A stretch of 64,000 nt of DNA, taken from the NCBI RefSeq assembly GCF_017349295.1, contig NZ_JAFMPK010000009.1, positions 1 through 64,000 on the forward strand. The letters are read 5' to 3'. Below, one piece after another: positions 53,324 through 62,496 of the stretch. The first letter of the stretch is position 1, and each line of letters opens with the position of its first letter. The notes under the pieces are model-generated. The model was not told the DNA's origin, searched no databases, and saw only the letters and a program-made list of their open reading frames with translations. The translations under genes were made by a program, and so were the position numbers. This DNA comes from Myceligenerans salitolerans (lineage in GTDB: Bacteria > Actinomycetota > Actinomycetes > Actinomycetales > Cellulomonadaceae).

Positions 53324-54238
53324 ATGAGACCCAGTACCGAACCTGCGGTGCCCCCACACGACGTGCCCGCAGGGACCGATCCCGTCGACGCGATCGATGC
53401 CCCCGGTCACCACCGCAGCGACCTGACGAAGGAGTCGGAGTCGTACACGCACGGCCACCACGAATCCGTGCTGCGATCGCATCGCGCCCGCACCGCCGCG
53501 AACTCCGCCGCGTTCCTGCTGCCCCGTCTCGGCGCCGGCATGCGCGTGCTGGACGTCGGGTGCGGCCCCGGCACCGTGACCGTCGACCTGGCGGAGAAGC
53601 TCGACGGCGGCCAGGTGGTCGGCGTCGACGCCGCCGCCGACGTGCTCGCCTCGGCCCGCGAGCTGGCCGCGCAGCACCCCTCCGCCGACGTGCGGTTCGA
53701 GCACGCGAACGCCTACGAGCTGCCGTTCGAGGACGACACGTTCGACGTCGTGTACGCCCACCAGCTCCTGCAGCACCTGTCGGAACCGGTCGTGGCGCTG
53801 CGCGAGATGAGACGCGTCGCACGGCCCGGCGGCCTCGTCGCCGTCCGCGACGCCGACTACGCCGCCATGGCCTGGTACCCGGCGTCCGCCGAGCTGACCG
53901 AGTGGAACACCCTCTACCACGAGGTCACGCACGCCTACGGCTTCGAGCCCGACGCCGGCCGGCACCTGCTCTCCTGGGTCCGGGAGGCAGGCTTCGACCC
54001 GTCCGGGATCGTGCCCACCGCCAGCTCGTGGTGCTACGCCACCCCGGAGGACCGGCGCTGGTGGGGCGAGCTGTGGGCGCAACGGTGCACCGAGTCGAAC
54101 TTCGCCGTGCAGGCGAAGGAGTCGGCGCTCGCGGACGAGGTCGGCCTGGAACAGCTCGCGCAGGGCTGGCAGGAGTGGGCGGCCGCCGACGACGGCTGGT
54201 TCGCCGTGCTGCACGGTGAGGTGCTGGCCCGGGCCTGA
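53324..54238 (+). CDS. SAM-dependent class I methyltransferase
   Basis: A 304-residue methyltransferase of the UbiE/Methyltransf_11 type. SAM motif I is VLDVGCGPGTVTVDLA (about residues 74-89), with acidic Asp in VVGVDAA, then FDVVYAHQLLQHL and VARPGGLVAVRD. The substrate is unknown. The ATG at 53324 coincides exactly with the start predicted from TAGCGT (53312-53317). It stands alone, 152 bp before the LPMO gene; that spacer holds an AT-richer stretch near 54290-54330 suitable for the next promoter. Confidence 0.88.
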   Translation: MRPSTEPAVPPHDVPAGTDPVDAIDAPGHHRSDLTKESESYTHGHHESVLRSHRARTAANSAAFLLPRLGAGMRVLDVGCGPGTVTVDLAEKLDGGQVVGVDAAADVLASARELAAQHPSADVRFEHANAYELPFEDDTFDVVYAHQLLQHLSEPVVALREMRRVARPGGLVAVRDADYAAMAWYPASAELTEWNTLYHEVTHAYGFEPDAGRHLLSWVREAGFDPSGIVPTASSWCYATPEDRRWWGELWAQRCTESNFAVQAKESALADEVGLEQLAQGWQEWAAADDGWFAVLHGEVLARA

Positions 54239-54390
54239 CGGACGGCCCGGCGGCCGGCGCCGGGGGATACGGGGTTCCCCGGCTACGTGGTTGCCCCAAT
54301 TGTCAGGCGAGTGGCGTATTCCTACGGTCAAGTGGACCGAACGCGACGCGGAGGCCTTCCCCGCGCATCCACTGACCGAGGTGATCCGAC

Positions 54391-55161
54391 ATGAAAGGCA
54401 CCGCACTCTCCCCAGCACTTCCCCGCACCCGGCTCACGCCGGGCCGCCTGGCGCTGGCCGTCCTGGCCGTGCTCGCGCTGGCCGTCACGGCGCTCGTCGC
54501 CGCTCCCGTCTCCATGACCCCGTCCGCCCAGGCCCACGGCTGGGTCTCCGACCCGCCCAGCCGGCAGGACCACTGCGCCAGCGGCACGGTGAGCCACGAC
54601 TGCCAGGGCATCCAGTACGAGCCCCAGAGCGTCGAGGCCCCCAAGGGCTCGATGCAGTGCTCCGGCGGCTCGCGCTTCACCAACCTCGACAACGACTCGC
54701 TCGCGTGGCCGCGCACCAGCATCGGCAGCACGCACACGTTCACGTGGACGATCACGGCCAACCACCGGACCTCCACGTGGGAGTACTTCGTGGACGGACA
54801 GCTGTTCCGCACGTTCGACGACGGCGGTGCCCAGCCGCCCTCGACCGTGCACCACACGCTGTCCGGCCTGCCGTCGGGCAACCACAAGATCCTCGCGCGA
54901 TGGAACGTCCACGACACCGCGATGGCGTTCTACGCCTGCATCGACGTGAACGTCGGCGGTGGCGGCGGCGACCCGACCGACCCGCCGGACCCCGACCCCG
55001 GTGAGTGCTCCGCCGAGCCGTGGTCCGCCGGTGTGGCCTACCTGGGCGGCGCCCAGGTCTCCTACCAGGGCAACCACTACCGCGCCAAGTGGTGGACCCA
55101 GGGTGAGGTGCCCAGCGACTCCGGCCAGTGGGGCGTCTGGGAGGACCTCGGTCCCTGCTGA
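54391..55161 (+). CDS. Lytic polysaccharide monooxygenase AA10 with CBM5/12
   Basis: A 256-residue secreted copper enzyme that oxidatively cleaves chitin or cellulose. A signal peptide of 48 residues ends AQA, exposing His49 (HGWVSDPPSR), the first ligand of the copper histidine brace; a second His is in ITANHRTSTW. The catalytic domain is only about 145 residues, like the small chitin-active AA10 domain of Jonesia. After a Gly/Pro/Asp linker, residues about 206-256 form a CBM5/12 chitin-binding module (CSAEPWSAGVAYLGG ... YRAKWWTQGEVP). Chitin is the likely substrate. Confidence 0.88.
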   Translation: MKGTALSPALPRTRLTPGRLALAVLAVLALAVTALVAAPVSMTPSAQAHGWVSDPPSRQDHCASGTVSHDCQGIQYEPQSVEAPKGSMQCSGGSRFTNLDNDSLAWPRTSIGSTHTFTWTITANHRTSTWEYFVDGQLFRTFDDGGAQPPSTVHHTLSGLPSGNHKILARWNVHDTAMAFYACIDVNVGGGGGDPTDPPDPDPGECSAEPWSAGVAYLGGAQVSYQGNHYRAKWWTQGEVPSDSGQWGVWEDLGPC

Positions 55162-55179
55162 CCGACACCGGTTCCAGCC

Positions 55180-55209
55180 CGTCGACGCCGGCACCGGCCG
55201 GCGTCGACG
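55180..55209 (+). terminator. Hairpin after the LPMO gene
   Basis: CGTCGACGCCGGC (55180-55192) and GCCGGCGTCGACG (55197-55209) form a perfect 13-bp stem with a 4-base loop 19 bp after the stop codon. There is no T-run. Confidence 0.65.
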
Positions 55210-55342
55210 GCGCCGTTCGGCGCCGGGGCCGGGCGTCGCACGCCATGGCGGGGACCTTCGTCGCCCGCCGGTGGTCGGTGCCTACCCGCCACGCTGGAGA
55301 ACTGGAATCCATTTTTCACCCGTTCCATGGCAGCATGATCGC

Positions 55343-56161
55343 GTGCCGACCATGGTCGTGCGGGGTGTCCACCCCGCCCCTGTCGAGATCCCGGACGCGG
55401 TGCACGCGCTCGCCGGCTGGTACGTGGGCTGGGGGAGCGTCACCCCCGTCTGGCGCAACGACCTGGGCGGACTCACGTTCCGCCTGGAGGGCGCGCCGCT
55501 GCTGCCCGGCCCGGACACAGGATCCCGGCCCGCCCGCTACCTCAAGTGGGTGCCCGCCGGCGCACCCTGCCCCGACCCCTTCGCCGAGGCCGGCCGGCTG
55601 TCCTGGGCCCGCCGGTTCGCCGTCGTCCCGAAGGTGATCGACGTCGGACGGGGCGACGACGGCGCGTGGCTGCTCACCGAGGAACTGCGGGGCACGTCCG
55701 CCATCGAGCCGCGCTGGCGGGGGCGGCCGCGAGCCGCGGCGCACGCGATCGGCGAGGGCCTGCGCCTGCTGCACGACACCGCACCCGTGGCCGACTGCCC
55801 GTTCACCTGGACACCCGCCGCCCGGACCGCCGCCCTTCCCGCCGAGGCGCGGGCCGCCGTCGGACGGCCCCCGGCCGTCGACCGGCTCGTGGTCTGCCAC
55901 GGCGACGCGTGCGTCCCCAACACCCTCCTGCACGACGACGGGACGTTCGCCGCGCACGTCGACCTCGGCGAGCTCGGCGTCGCCGACCGCTGGAGCGACC
56001 TCGCCGTCGCGTCACGGTCGGTCGCCCGGCGGTTCCAGGACCCGCAGCTCGTCACCGAGTTCTTCGCCGCCTACGGGATCGCGCCCGACCCGGACCGCAT
56101 CGAGTACTACCGCCGCCTGTGGGACGTCGTCGAACGGCACCGCACCCGGCTGTGGCGATAG
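55343..56161 (+). CDS. Aminoglycoside phosphotransferase (APH)-like kinase, first of tandem pair
   Basis: A 272-residue kinase-fold protein of the APH(3') group. The catalytic loop is VVCHGDACVPNTLL (Asp near residue 187) and the metal-binding Asp is in AHVDLGELGVADRWSDLA. The N-lobe reads VWRNDLGGLTFRLEG. GTG 55343 is placed exactly by CAGCAT (55331-55336). It is followed after 40 bp by a close paralogue with its own leaderless promoter. Environmental relatives phosphorylate many substrates, so antibiotic resistance is only one option. Confidence 0.83.
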   Translation: MPTMVVRGVHPAPVEIPDAVHALAGWYVGWGSVTPVWRNDLGGLTFRLEGAPLLPGPDTGSRPARYLKWVPAGAPCPDPFAEAGRLSWARRFAVVPKVIDVGRGDDGAWLLTEELRGTSAIEPRWRGRPRAAAHAIGEGLRLLHDTAPVADCPFTWTPAARTAALPAEARAAVGRPPAVDRLVVCHGDACVPNTLLHDDGTFAAHVDLGELGVADRWSDLAVASRSVARRFQDPQLVTEFFAAYGIAPDPDRIEYYRRLWDVVERHRTRLWR

Positions 56162-56201
56162 GCGGCGACACCGCCCGCCCCAGGGCTCGTATCCTTCCTC
56201 C

Positions 56202-57014
56202 GTGTCCGTCCCGGCCGAACCCGTCGTCGTGCCCGATGTCGTGCGCCGTCTCGCGAGGGGCGAACGTGTCGTCCCGGTCTGGGCCAACGAGCTGGGCGGT
56301 CTCACCTTCCGGCTCGGTCCGCCGTCCGGTGGCGGGCGTCCGGCGGGCCGGTCACCGGCCGACGAGAAGCCCGGCGACCGGCCCGCCGGACGCCTGCGCT
56401 ACGTCAAGTGGCATCCCCGCGACATCGGGCCGGGCGTCGCGACCGTGTCCGAGGAGGCGGAACGGCTCCGCTGGGCGGCGGCCCGGACCCCCGTACCTCG
56501 CGTCCTGGAGCACGGACGCGACGACGACGGCGAATGGCTCGTGACCGAGGCGATCGGCGCGCGCAGCGCCGTCGACCCGCGATGGCTCGCGGCACCGGAG
56601 ACCGCCGTCCGCGCGATCGGCCTCGCCCTGCGGGCGCTGCACGACGCCCTGCCCGTCGCCGACTGCCCCTGGACCTGGTCGGTCGAGGAGCGCGTCGCGC
56701 GCGTCGTCCCCGCGAAGGCCGGCCCGGACATGCTCGCGCGGCTGGCCGACGCGCCCGACGTCGTCGGCCCCGTCGTGTGCCACGGTGACGCCTGCGCCCC
56801 CAACACCCTCCTGCACGACGACGGCACCTGGGCCGCCCACGTCGACCTCGGGCGGCTCGGCGTCGCCGACCCGTGGGCCGACCTGTCGATCGCCGCGCTC
56901 AGCACCGTGTGGAACTACGGACCCGGTCACGAGCACCTGGTGTACGAGGCGTACGGCATCGACCCCGACCCCGACCGCATCGCCTACTACCGGCTGCTGT
57001 GGGACGCGACGTAG
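56202..57014 (+). CDS. APH-like kinase, second of tandem pair
   Basis: A 270-residue paralogue of the preceding gene, sharing VVCHGDACxPNTLLHDDG and AHVDLGxLGVADxWxDL. It has intact catalytic Asp and metal Asp, and an extra 20-residue Gly/Pro-rich loop after the first strand pair. GTG 56202 is placed exactly by TATCCT (56190-56195). The tandem arrangement with separate promoters points to duplication followed by divergence. Confidence 0.83.
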   Translation: MSVPAEPVVVPDVVRRLARGERVVPVWANELGGLTFRLGPPSGGGRPAGRSPADEKPGDRPAGRLRYVKWHPRDIGPGVATVSEEAERLRWAAARTPVPRVLEHGRDDDGEWLVTEAIGARSAVDPRWLAAPETAVRAIGLALRALHDALPVADCPWTWSVEERVARVVPAKAGPDMLARLADAPDVVGPVVCHGDACAPNTLLHDDGTWAAHVDLGRLGVADPWADLSIAALSTVWNYGPGHEHLVYEAYGIDPDPDRIAYYRLLWDAT

Positions 57015-57081
57015 CCCGCGAGCCGGACCCCGCCGGCTCCGGCCACCACCACCTCCGCCGCCGGACACGTAGATTGGTCGC

Positions 57082-57864
57082 GTGCGCATCGCGAGATTCA
57101 CCACCGGAGACGACCCCAGGTTCGGCCTCGTGCAGACCGAGGGGGACAGGACCTTCCTCGCCGTGCTCGGCGGCGACCCGCTGTACATGCCGGCCATGCC
57201 CACGGGCGAGCGCGTCGAGCTGGGCGACGGCGTCCGGCTGCTCGCGCCGGTGATCCCCCGGTCCAAGATCGTGGCCGTCGGCAAGAACTACGCGGCCCAC
57301 GCCGCCGAGATGGGTGGCGAGGTGCCGGCCAGCCCGCTGCTCTTCCTCAAGCCGAACACCTCCGTGATCGGGCCCGACGACCCGATCGTGCTGCCCGACT
57401 TCTCCGACGAGATCAGCTACGAGGCCGAGCTCGCCGTCGTGATCGGCAAGCTGTGCAAGGACGTGACCGAGGAGGCGGCGCCGTCCTACGTCCTCGGCTA
57501 CACCGTCGCCAACGACGTCACCGCCCGCGACGCCCAGCGCACCGACGGCCAGTGGGCCCGCGCCAAGGGCTTCGACGGGTCCTGCCCGCTCGGGCCCTGG
57601 ATCGACACCGACCTCGACCCCGAGGACGTCGGCGTCATGTCCCGCGTGAACGGCGAGACCAAGCAGGACGGCCGCACCCGCGACCTGGTGTTCGACGTAC
57701 CGTTCCTCGTCTCCTACATCTCGCAGGCCATGACCCTGCTGCCCGGCGACGTCATCCTGACCGGTACGCCCGCCGGCGTCGGGCTCGTGGACCACGGCGA
57801 CCGCGTCGAGTGCGAGGTCGAAGGACTCGGCGTCCTCGCGAACCCGGTCCTGCGCCGCGACTGA
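57082..57864 (+). CDS. Fumarylacetoacetate hydrolase family protein
   Basis: A 260-residue FAH-fold metal-dependent hydrolase or decarboxylase. The catalytic domain starts at [18 protein letters not shown], with metal ligands in [11 protein letters not shown] and [11 protein letters not shown], and [11 protein letters not shown] at the end. The family acts on acylpyruvates, oxaloacetate or 2-oxo-hept-ene-dioate. Beside gltX it is a conserved housekeeping pair in actinobacteria, so oxaloacetate or acylpyruvate clean-up is likely. GTG 57082 coincides exactly with the start predicted from TAGATT. Confidence 0.88.
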   Translation: MRIARFTTGDDPRFGLVQTEGDRTFLAVLGGDPLYMPAMPTGERVELGDGVRLLAPVIPRSKIVAVGKNYAAHAAEMGGEVPASPLLFLKPNTSVIGPDDPIVLPDFSDEISYEAELAVVIGKLCKDVTEEAAPSYVLGYTVANDVTARDAQRTDGQWARAKGFDGSCPLGPWIDTDLDPEDVGVMSRVNGETKQDGRTRDLVFDVPFLVSYISQAMTLLPGDVILTGTPAGVGLVDHGDRVECEVEGLGVLANPVLRRD

Positions 57865-57911
57865 GGACACGCGGACCGGCGGTGTCGGCCACGCCGACTA
57901 CGCTGGTCCGC

Positions 57912-59327
57912 GTGAACTCCTCGACCCCCGTACGCGTCCGATTCGCCCCCTCGCCCACCGGCATGTTCCACGTCGGCGGCGCCCGCTCCGCCCTGTTCAA
58001 CTGGGCCGTGGCCAAGCAACAGGGCGGCATCTTCGTGCTGCGCATCGAGGACACCGACGCCTCCCGCAACAAGCCCGAATGGGTGGACGGCATCCTGTCC
58101 GCGATGGCGTCGCTCGGCATCACGTCCGACGACCCCGCCTTCGAGGGGCCCTACTACCAGTCCGCCAACGCCGGCATCCAGCGCGAGGCCGCCGCGCGGC
58201 TGCACGCCGACGGCAAGGCCTACTACTGCGACTGCACCCGTGAGGACGTCCTCGCCCGCACCGGCAACCAGCAGACCGGCTACGACGGCCACTGCCGCGA
58301 CCGCGGCCTCGACCACGCCGCCGGCCGTGCCCTGCGCTTCCGCACGCCCGACGACGGCGAGACGCACGTCGTCGACCTCATCCGCGGCAACCCCGTCTTC
58401 GCGAACGACACCCTCGAGGACTTCGTCATCGCCCGCGGCGACGGCTCACCCGTGTTCCTCCTCGCGAACGTCGTCGACGACCTGGACGAGCACATCACGC
58501 ACGTCATCCGCGGCGAGGAGCACCTGCCCAACACCCCCAAGCAGCAGCTCCTGTGGGAGGCGCTCGGCGCCACCCCGCCCGTCTGGGCGCACCTGCCCGT
58601 CATCGTCAACGAGAAGCGGCAGAAGCTGTCCAAGCGCCGCGACAAGGTCGCCCTCGAGGACTACCTCGCCGACGGCGTGCTCCCCGCCGCCATGGTCAAC
58701 TACCTCATGCTGCTCGGCTGGGCCCCCGGCAACGACGAGGAGATCCTCCCGTTCGACGAACTCGTGCGCCGGTTCCGCATCGAGGACGTCAACTCCTCCT
58801 CCGCGTTCTTCGACCTGAAGAAACTCACCGCCTTCAACGGCGAGTACATCCGCGCACTCCCGCCGGGCGAGTTCAAGGACGCCTGCGCCCCGTGGCTCAC
58901 CGCCCCGCACGCCCCCTGGACCCCCGAGCAGTTCGACCAGCAGGCGTTCGACGCCGTCGCACCCCTCGCCCAGACCCGCGTCGCCCTGCTCGCCGAGATC
59001 ACCGACAACGTCGACTTCCTGTTCCTCGACGAGCCCGCCATCGACGAGGACTCCTGGAACAAGGCCATGAAGGGTGACGCGGCCGGCCTGCTGGCCGACA
59101 TGCGGGCGGCGCTCGCGGACGCGGCCTGGCAGGCGGAGACCCTCAAGGAGACGGTGACGACCGTCGGCGAGAAGCACGGTCTGAAGCTCGGCAAGGCCCA
59201 GGCGCCGCTGCGCGTGGCGGTCACCGGCCGCCGGATCGGGCTGCCGTTGTTCGAGTCCCTCGAGGTGCTGGGGCGCGAGCGCACCCTGGCCCGGGTGGAC
59301 GCCGCGATCGAACGGCTCGCCGCATGA
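57912..59327 (+). CDS. gltX: Glutamyl-tRNA synthetase
   Basis: GltX charges tRNA-Glu, and probably also tRNA-Gln, given gatCAB at the start of the window. The 471-residue protein has the HIGH-equivalent [11 protein letters not shown] (residues about 13-23), [36 protein letters not shown] and the KMSKS-equivalent KLSKR. GTG 57912 has TACGCT upstream (leaderless). The frame continues 5' through the FAH gene, but that part is antisense-like. Its stop overlaps the CPBP gene as ATGA, and the tRNA genes it serves are 1.8 kb downstream. Confidence 0.97.
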   Translation: MNSSTPVRVRFAPSPTGMFHVGGARSALFNWAVAKQQGGIFVLRIEDTDASRNKPEWVDGILSAMASLGITSDDPAFEGPYYQSANAGIQREAAARLHADGKAYYCDCTREDVLARTGNQQTGYDGHCRDRGLDHAAGRALRFRTPDDGETHVVDLIRGNPVFANDTLEDFVIARGDGSPVFLLANVVDDLDEHITHVIRGEEHLPNTPKQQLLWEALGATPPVWAHLPVIVNEKRQKLSKRRDKVALEDYLADGVLPAAMVNYLMLLGWAPGNDEEILPFDELVRRFRIEDVNSSSAFFDLKKLTAFNGEYIRALPPGEFKDACAPWLTAPHAPWTPEQFDQQAFDAVAPLAQTRVALLAEITDNVDFLFLDEPAIDEDSWNKAMKGDAAGLLADMRAALADAAWQAETLKETVTTVGEKHGLKLGKAQAPLRVAVTGRRIGLPLFESLEVLGRERTLARVDAAIERLAA

Positions 59328-60238
59328 CGGAGCTCCGGCCCTACCCGCAGGCATGGCGCGGCCCCGGGTACCGCTGGTGGCGGCCGCTGCTCACGATCGG
59401 CGTGATGGTCGCCGGAGCCGGGGTGTTCTTCCTCTGGTCCGCCTTCGCGCAGCTCGGAGCGATCCTCGCCCACGATCCGGGGGAGTTCCTCACCCGGTTC
59501 GAGGAGGCCGCCCTGGACACCGACTGGCTCGCCACACCGCTCGGGCTGCTCGCGACGAACATCTCGCTCGCCATCCCGATCCCGATCGCGCTGCTGGCGG
59601 CGCTCGTCGCCACCGGACGGCCCGGCCTGGTGTCCTCGGTGACCGGGCGCCTGCGCTGGGGGCTGCTGCTCGGGGCGGCCGGGGTGTCCGTCCTCGTGCT
59701 CGTGCCGCTCGGATTCGTGCTGGAGTGGTTCGCGCCCACGTCGTCGGGCGAACAGCTCACGATCGACCCTGCCGCGGGCTGGCCGCTGGTCGCGCTCGTG
59801 ATCCTGCTCACCACGCCCCTGCAGGCCACCGGCGAGGAGTACTTCTTCCGGGGCTGGCTCCAGCAGGTGATCGGGGCGTGGTGCCGGCCCGCGTGGCTCG
59901 CCGTCGTCCTGCCCATGCTGGTCTCGGCGACGCTGTTCGCGCTCGCCCACGGACTGCAGAACCCGTGGCTGTTCGCGGACCGGTTCTTCTTCGGCGTGGT
60001 GGCGAGCGTGCTCGTCTGGCGCACGGGCGGACTGGAGTGCGCCATCGCGTTGCACGTGGTGAACAACCTGTTCGCCTTCGGCGCCGCGATCGCGACCGGC
60101 ACCATGGCCGAGACCATGCTCATCACGGAGGTGAGCGCACTGTCCGGCGTGCTCAGCATGACCGGTACGGCCGTCTCCGGCGCCGCGCTGCTCGCCTTCG
60201 CCCGCTGGCGGCGTGCGCAGCGGCTGACGGCGGCCTGA
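59324..60238 (+). CDS. CPBP family intramembrane glutamic endopeptidase
   Basis: A 304-residue membrane protein with about eight spans and the Abi/CAAX-protease motifs: GEEYFFRGW (paired Glu plus Arg, about residue 167), FALAHG and HVVNNLF. Such proteins cleave membrane-bound substrates or confer bacteriocin immunity. It is translationally coupled to gltX by an ATGA overlap, although no functional connection is evident. A basic Pro/Trp-rich N-terminus precedes the first span. Confidence 0.87.
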   Translation: MTELRPYPQAWRGPGYRWWRPLLTIGVMVAGAGVFFLWSAFAQLGAILAHDPGEFLTRFEEAALDTDWLATPLGLLATNISLAIPIPIALLAALVATGRPGLVSSVTGRLRWGLLLGAAGVSVLVLVPLGFVLEWFAPTSSGEQLTIDPAAGWPLVALVILLTTPLQATGEEYFFRGWLQQVIGAWCRPAWLAVVLPMLVSATLFALAHGLQNPWLFADRFFFGVVASVLVWRTGGLECAIALHVVNNLFAFGAAIATGTMAETMLITEVSALSGVLSMTGTAVSGAALLAFARWRRAQRLTAA

Positions 60239-60275
60239 GCCGGCGGGCACGACGAAGGGGAAGCGCCAAGTTCGC

Positions 60276-61052
60276 ATGACGACCAAGGAGTGGCTGGTGG
60301 ACGGTGTCCTGTTCGACGTCGACGACACGCTCGTCGACACCCGCAGGGCGTTCGCACACGCCCTGGACGCGGTACGGGGGCGGTACCTGCCGGCCACGAG
60401 CGCGGAGCACCTGGACGAGATGCTGCACCACTGGCGCTCGGACCCGGGCGGCTGGTACCGCCGGTACACGCGGGGCGAGACCGACCACCGCACGCAACGC
60501 CGCCACCGGGCCACGCTGCTGCACGAGACCTTCGGCGGGGAGCCCGTCACCGAGAAGCTCTTCGACGAGTGGGACGAACTGTTCTGGGGCACGTTCGAGG
60601 AGTCCTGGACACCGTTCGCCGACGCCGCGCCGGCGCTTGCCGCGGCCCGTGACGCCGGGCTGCGCCTCGGGGTCGTGACGAACGCGTCCGTGGAACTGCA
60701 GGAGCGCAAGCTGGCCGCCGTCGGGCTGTCCGGGCTGCCCGTGCTGGTGGGCGTGGACACGCTCGGGTTCGGGAAGCCGGACCCGCGCGTCTTCACCGAG
60801 GGCGCGCGGCTGCTGGGCACCGACCCGGGGCGGACCGCATACGTGGGCGACGAACCGGTCGTGGACGCGGCGGCCGCGCGGGACGCCGGCCTGCTCGGCG
60901 TGTGGCTGGCCCGGCGCGGGGTGCGCAAGCGGCTCGGTGAGACCGAGGATCACGACGCGATGCGAGCGTCCGGCATCGCCGTCATCAGCGGCCTGGACGA
61001 GTTGCCCGCAGCGCTGTCCGGCGGGCGTGACCACTCGCCCGTGACGGCGTGA
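60276..61052 (+). CDS. HAD family hydrolase
   Basis: A 258-residue phosphatase-like HAD protein. Motif I is VLFDVDDTLVDT (nucleophile Asp15, acid Asp17), motif II is VVTNAS, motif III is the Lys in GFGKPDPRVF, and motif IV is YVGDEPVVDAAAARDAG. A helical cap of class C1 lies between motifs I and II. ATG 60276 has GAAGGGGAAG upstream, 37 bp after the CPBP gene, so they share a transcript. The substrate is unknown. Confidence 0.88.
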   Translation: MTTKEWLVDGVLFDVDDTLVDTRRAFAHALDAVRGRYLPATSAEHLDEMLHHWRSDPGGWYRRYTRGETDHRTQRRHRATLLHETFGGEPVTEKLFDEWDELFWGTFEESWTPFADAAPALAAARDAGLRLGVVTNASVELQERKLAAVGLSGLPVLVGVDTLGFGKPDPRVFTEGARLLGTDPGRTAYVGDEPVVDAAAARDAGLLGVWLARRGVRKRLGETEDHDAMRASGIAVISGLDELPAALSGGRDHSPVTA

Positions 61053-61073
61053 TGCACCGCACCTCGATCCACT

Positions 61074-61102
61074 TTGGCAGGTCGGCGACTGTCGGGTAGT
61101 GT
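61074..61102 (+). promoter_or_regulatory. Sigma-70-type promoter of the tRNA cluster
   Basis: TTGGCA (61074-61079) and TAGTGT (61097-61102) are separated by 17 bp, the best -35/-10 pair seen in the window. The start would fall near 61109, about 38 bp before tRNA-Gln, as expected for a strong stable-RNA promoter. Confidence 0.65.
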
Positions 61103-61146
61103 TTTCCCTCGGTGACGCCCTCCCGGCGGAGGAGCAGACACCCCCT

Positions 61147-61218
61147 TGGGGTATGGTGTAATTGGCAGCACGAGTGGTTCTGGTCCACTTAGTCTAGGTT
61201 CGAGTCCTGGTACCCCAG
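61147..61218 (+). tRNA. tRNA-Gln (CUG anticodon)
   Basis: A 72-base cloverleaf. Acceptor TGGGGTA pairs with TACCCCA, the discriminator is G, anticodon stem AGTGG/CCACT encloses TTCTGGT with anticodon CTG at 61180-61182, and the T-loop GGTTCGAGTCC is normal. CCA is not encoded. Gln-tRNA is probably formed through GatCAB. Confidence 0.95.
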
Positions 61219-61240
61219 CGCAGTACAGCAGTAGTCTCAG

Positions 61241-61313
61241 GCCCCCATCGTCTAGCGGCCTAGGACGCCGCCCTCTCACGGCGGTAACGCGGGTTCAAAT
61301 CCCGCTGGGGGTA
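61241..61313 (+). tRNA. tRNA-Glu (CUC anticodon), copy 1
   Basis: A 73-base cloverleaf with acceptor GCCCCCA/TGGGGGT, discriminator A, and anticodon stem CCGCC/GGCGG enclosing CTCTCAC, anticodon CTC at 61275-61277. The T-arm is GCGGGTTCAAATCCCGC. CCA is not encoded. It is 22 bp after tRNA-Gln and probably in the same transcript. Confidence 0.96.
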
Positions 61314-61354
61314 CGCAGAACCATCGGCTCCGGCCGATGCTGCAGCAGTTCCTG

Positions 61355-61427
61355 GCCCCCATCGTCTAGCGGCCTAGGACGCCGCCCTCTCACGGCGGTA
61401 ACGCGGGTTCAAATCCCGCTGGGGGTA
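61355..61427 (+). tRNA. tRNA-Glu (CUC anticodon), copy 2
   Basis: Identical base for base to the copy at 61241-61313. The 41-bp spacer carries a small hairpin, CATCGGC/GCCGATG (about 61322-61339), that may guide processing. The identity points to recent duplication or gene conversion. Confidence 0.96.
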
Positions 61428-61430
61428 CGA

Positions 61431-61480
61431 GACGGACGGGCGGAGTGTGTTCGGCGGGGCCGAACGGGCTCCGTCTTTTT
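61431..61480 (+). terminator. Terminator of the tRNA cluster
   Basis: GTTCGG (61449-61454) pairs with CCGAAC (61460-61465). Outer GGAG/CTCC and GAC/GTC pairs extend the stem, and TTTTT follows at 61476-61480. It begins right after the last tRNA. Confidence 0.75.
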
Positions 61481-61490
61481 GTGTTCTGTG

Positions 61491-61820
61491 GGGGCGGAGC
61501 CCCCCCCGCCCCGCCCCGGGGGCACGCCCCCGGACCCCGTTTTGGGGCTTCGCCCCTTGCCCCGCCGTGGTGCCTTGGCTCGGGGTGTGGGCTGTCCGGA
61601 ACGGGGTTTCGTGAGTTGTTCCGGTGGGTTCGGGTTCTCTGTGGGTTGTGGCGAGCACACCATTTTGGGGGGTGGGACCACACCCGCGTGATGGCGTGGT
61701 CGTGCCGGGGGGTGAGGGAGATGGCTGGTCGTGCGGAGGGCCGGTGGCGGGGGCCGGGCGGGGTGGGGGCAAGGGCCGGGCAGGGCCGGGCCGGGCAGAG
61801 GGGCGGGCGGGGTGAGGTTG
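61491..61820. repeat. Non-coding GC-palindromic and G-rich spacer
   Basis: A 330-bp stretch without a credible gene. Between 61491 and 61572 it holds nested palindromes: CCGGGGGC-AC-GCCCCCGG (61516-61533), CCCC-GTTTT-GGGG and GGGGC-TTC-GCCCC (61544-61556). From about 61740 the plus strand is a run of G-tracts, with GGGGG, GGG, GGGG and GGGGG within 61749-61769, matching a G-quadruplex pattern. The palindromes resemble GC-rich intergenic repeats common in streptomycetes and relatives. Confidence 0.55.
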
Positions 61821-62489
61821 TTAGTGGTCGGGGTGGGACGGGCGGATCTTGATCTGCTGGGTCCGCGGGGTGGAGCGGGGCGGCGTGGTCGGGTCCTCGT
61901 CCGGGGTGGCGGTGTCCTCGGGTTCCTCCCGTTGCCGCGGGGGGATCGACGGGGGCAGCTTGGCCGGCTCCGGGGCCGCGTCGGGGTGGAACAGGCTCGT
62001 CATGAGGGTGCGGTACAGGGCGTCCGAGCTGGGAATGTAGTCCTCCGTGCTCAGCGCCTGGTCCTGGCCCGCGGACTCGAAGTGGAACGTGCCGTAGCCG
62101 AGGAGCTGACCCATGAAGTCCTGCTTGTAGCCCAGGTCCGTCACCTTGTCGCGCGGCATCGTCGCCACCGACTGCACCACGAGACCCTGCACCGTCATGA
62201 GCCGCAGGTTCGTCATCAGCAGCCATTCATGCCGCCACTCCAGGTACCTCCACCCCAGGCGCGCCACCACCAGCGCCCACGCCCAGAACAGCCAGACCAG
62301 GATCTCGCGCATCTCGTTGCTCGCGGCCAGGAACACCAGCACGAGCACCACGAACGAGCCCACGCTCGTGAGTACCGGCTCCCACAGGCGGACCCAGTGC
62401 CGATGTGTGGCGAAGACGATCTCCTCACCGCCCAGGATGTACTTGCGCAGCCTCCTGTGGCGGCGGAGGAAGTCGTCGGTCTCGGTCAC
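61821..62489 (-). CDS. PH-domain membrane protein
   Basis: A 222-residue protein with two hydrophobic spans (about residues 38-56 and 62-80) followed by a bacterial PH-like domain (HEWLLMTNLRLMTVQGLVVQSVATMPRDKVTDLGYKQ, written here only in part: the pattern runs about residues 86-150) and a Pro/Thr/Glu-rich C-terminal tail. Such proteins are membrane-anchored and of unknown function. It lies 7 bp downstream of a 60-residue membrane protein on the same strand, so the two are probably co-translated partners. Its 3' side is the G-rich spacer. Confidence 0.77.
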   Translation of the reverse strand: MTETDDFLRRHRRLRKYILGGEEIVFATHRHWVRLWEPVLTSVGSFVVLVLVFLAASNEMREILVWLFWAWALVVARLGWRYLEWRHEWLLMTNLRLMTVQGLVVQSVATMPRDKVTDLGYKQDFMGQLLGYGTFHFESAGQDQALSTEDYIPSSDALYRTLMTSLFHPDAAPEPAKLPPSIPPRQREEPEDTATPDEDPTTPPRSTPRTQQIKIRPSHPDH

Positions 62490-62496
62490 TCAGGGG

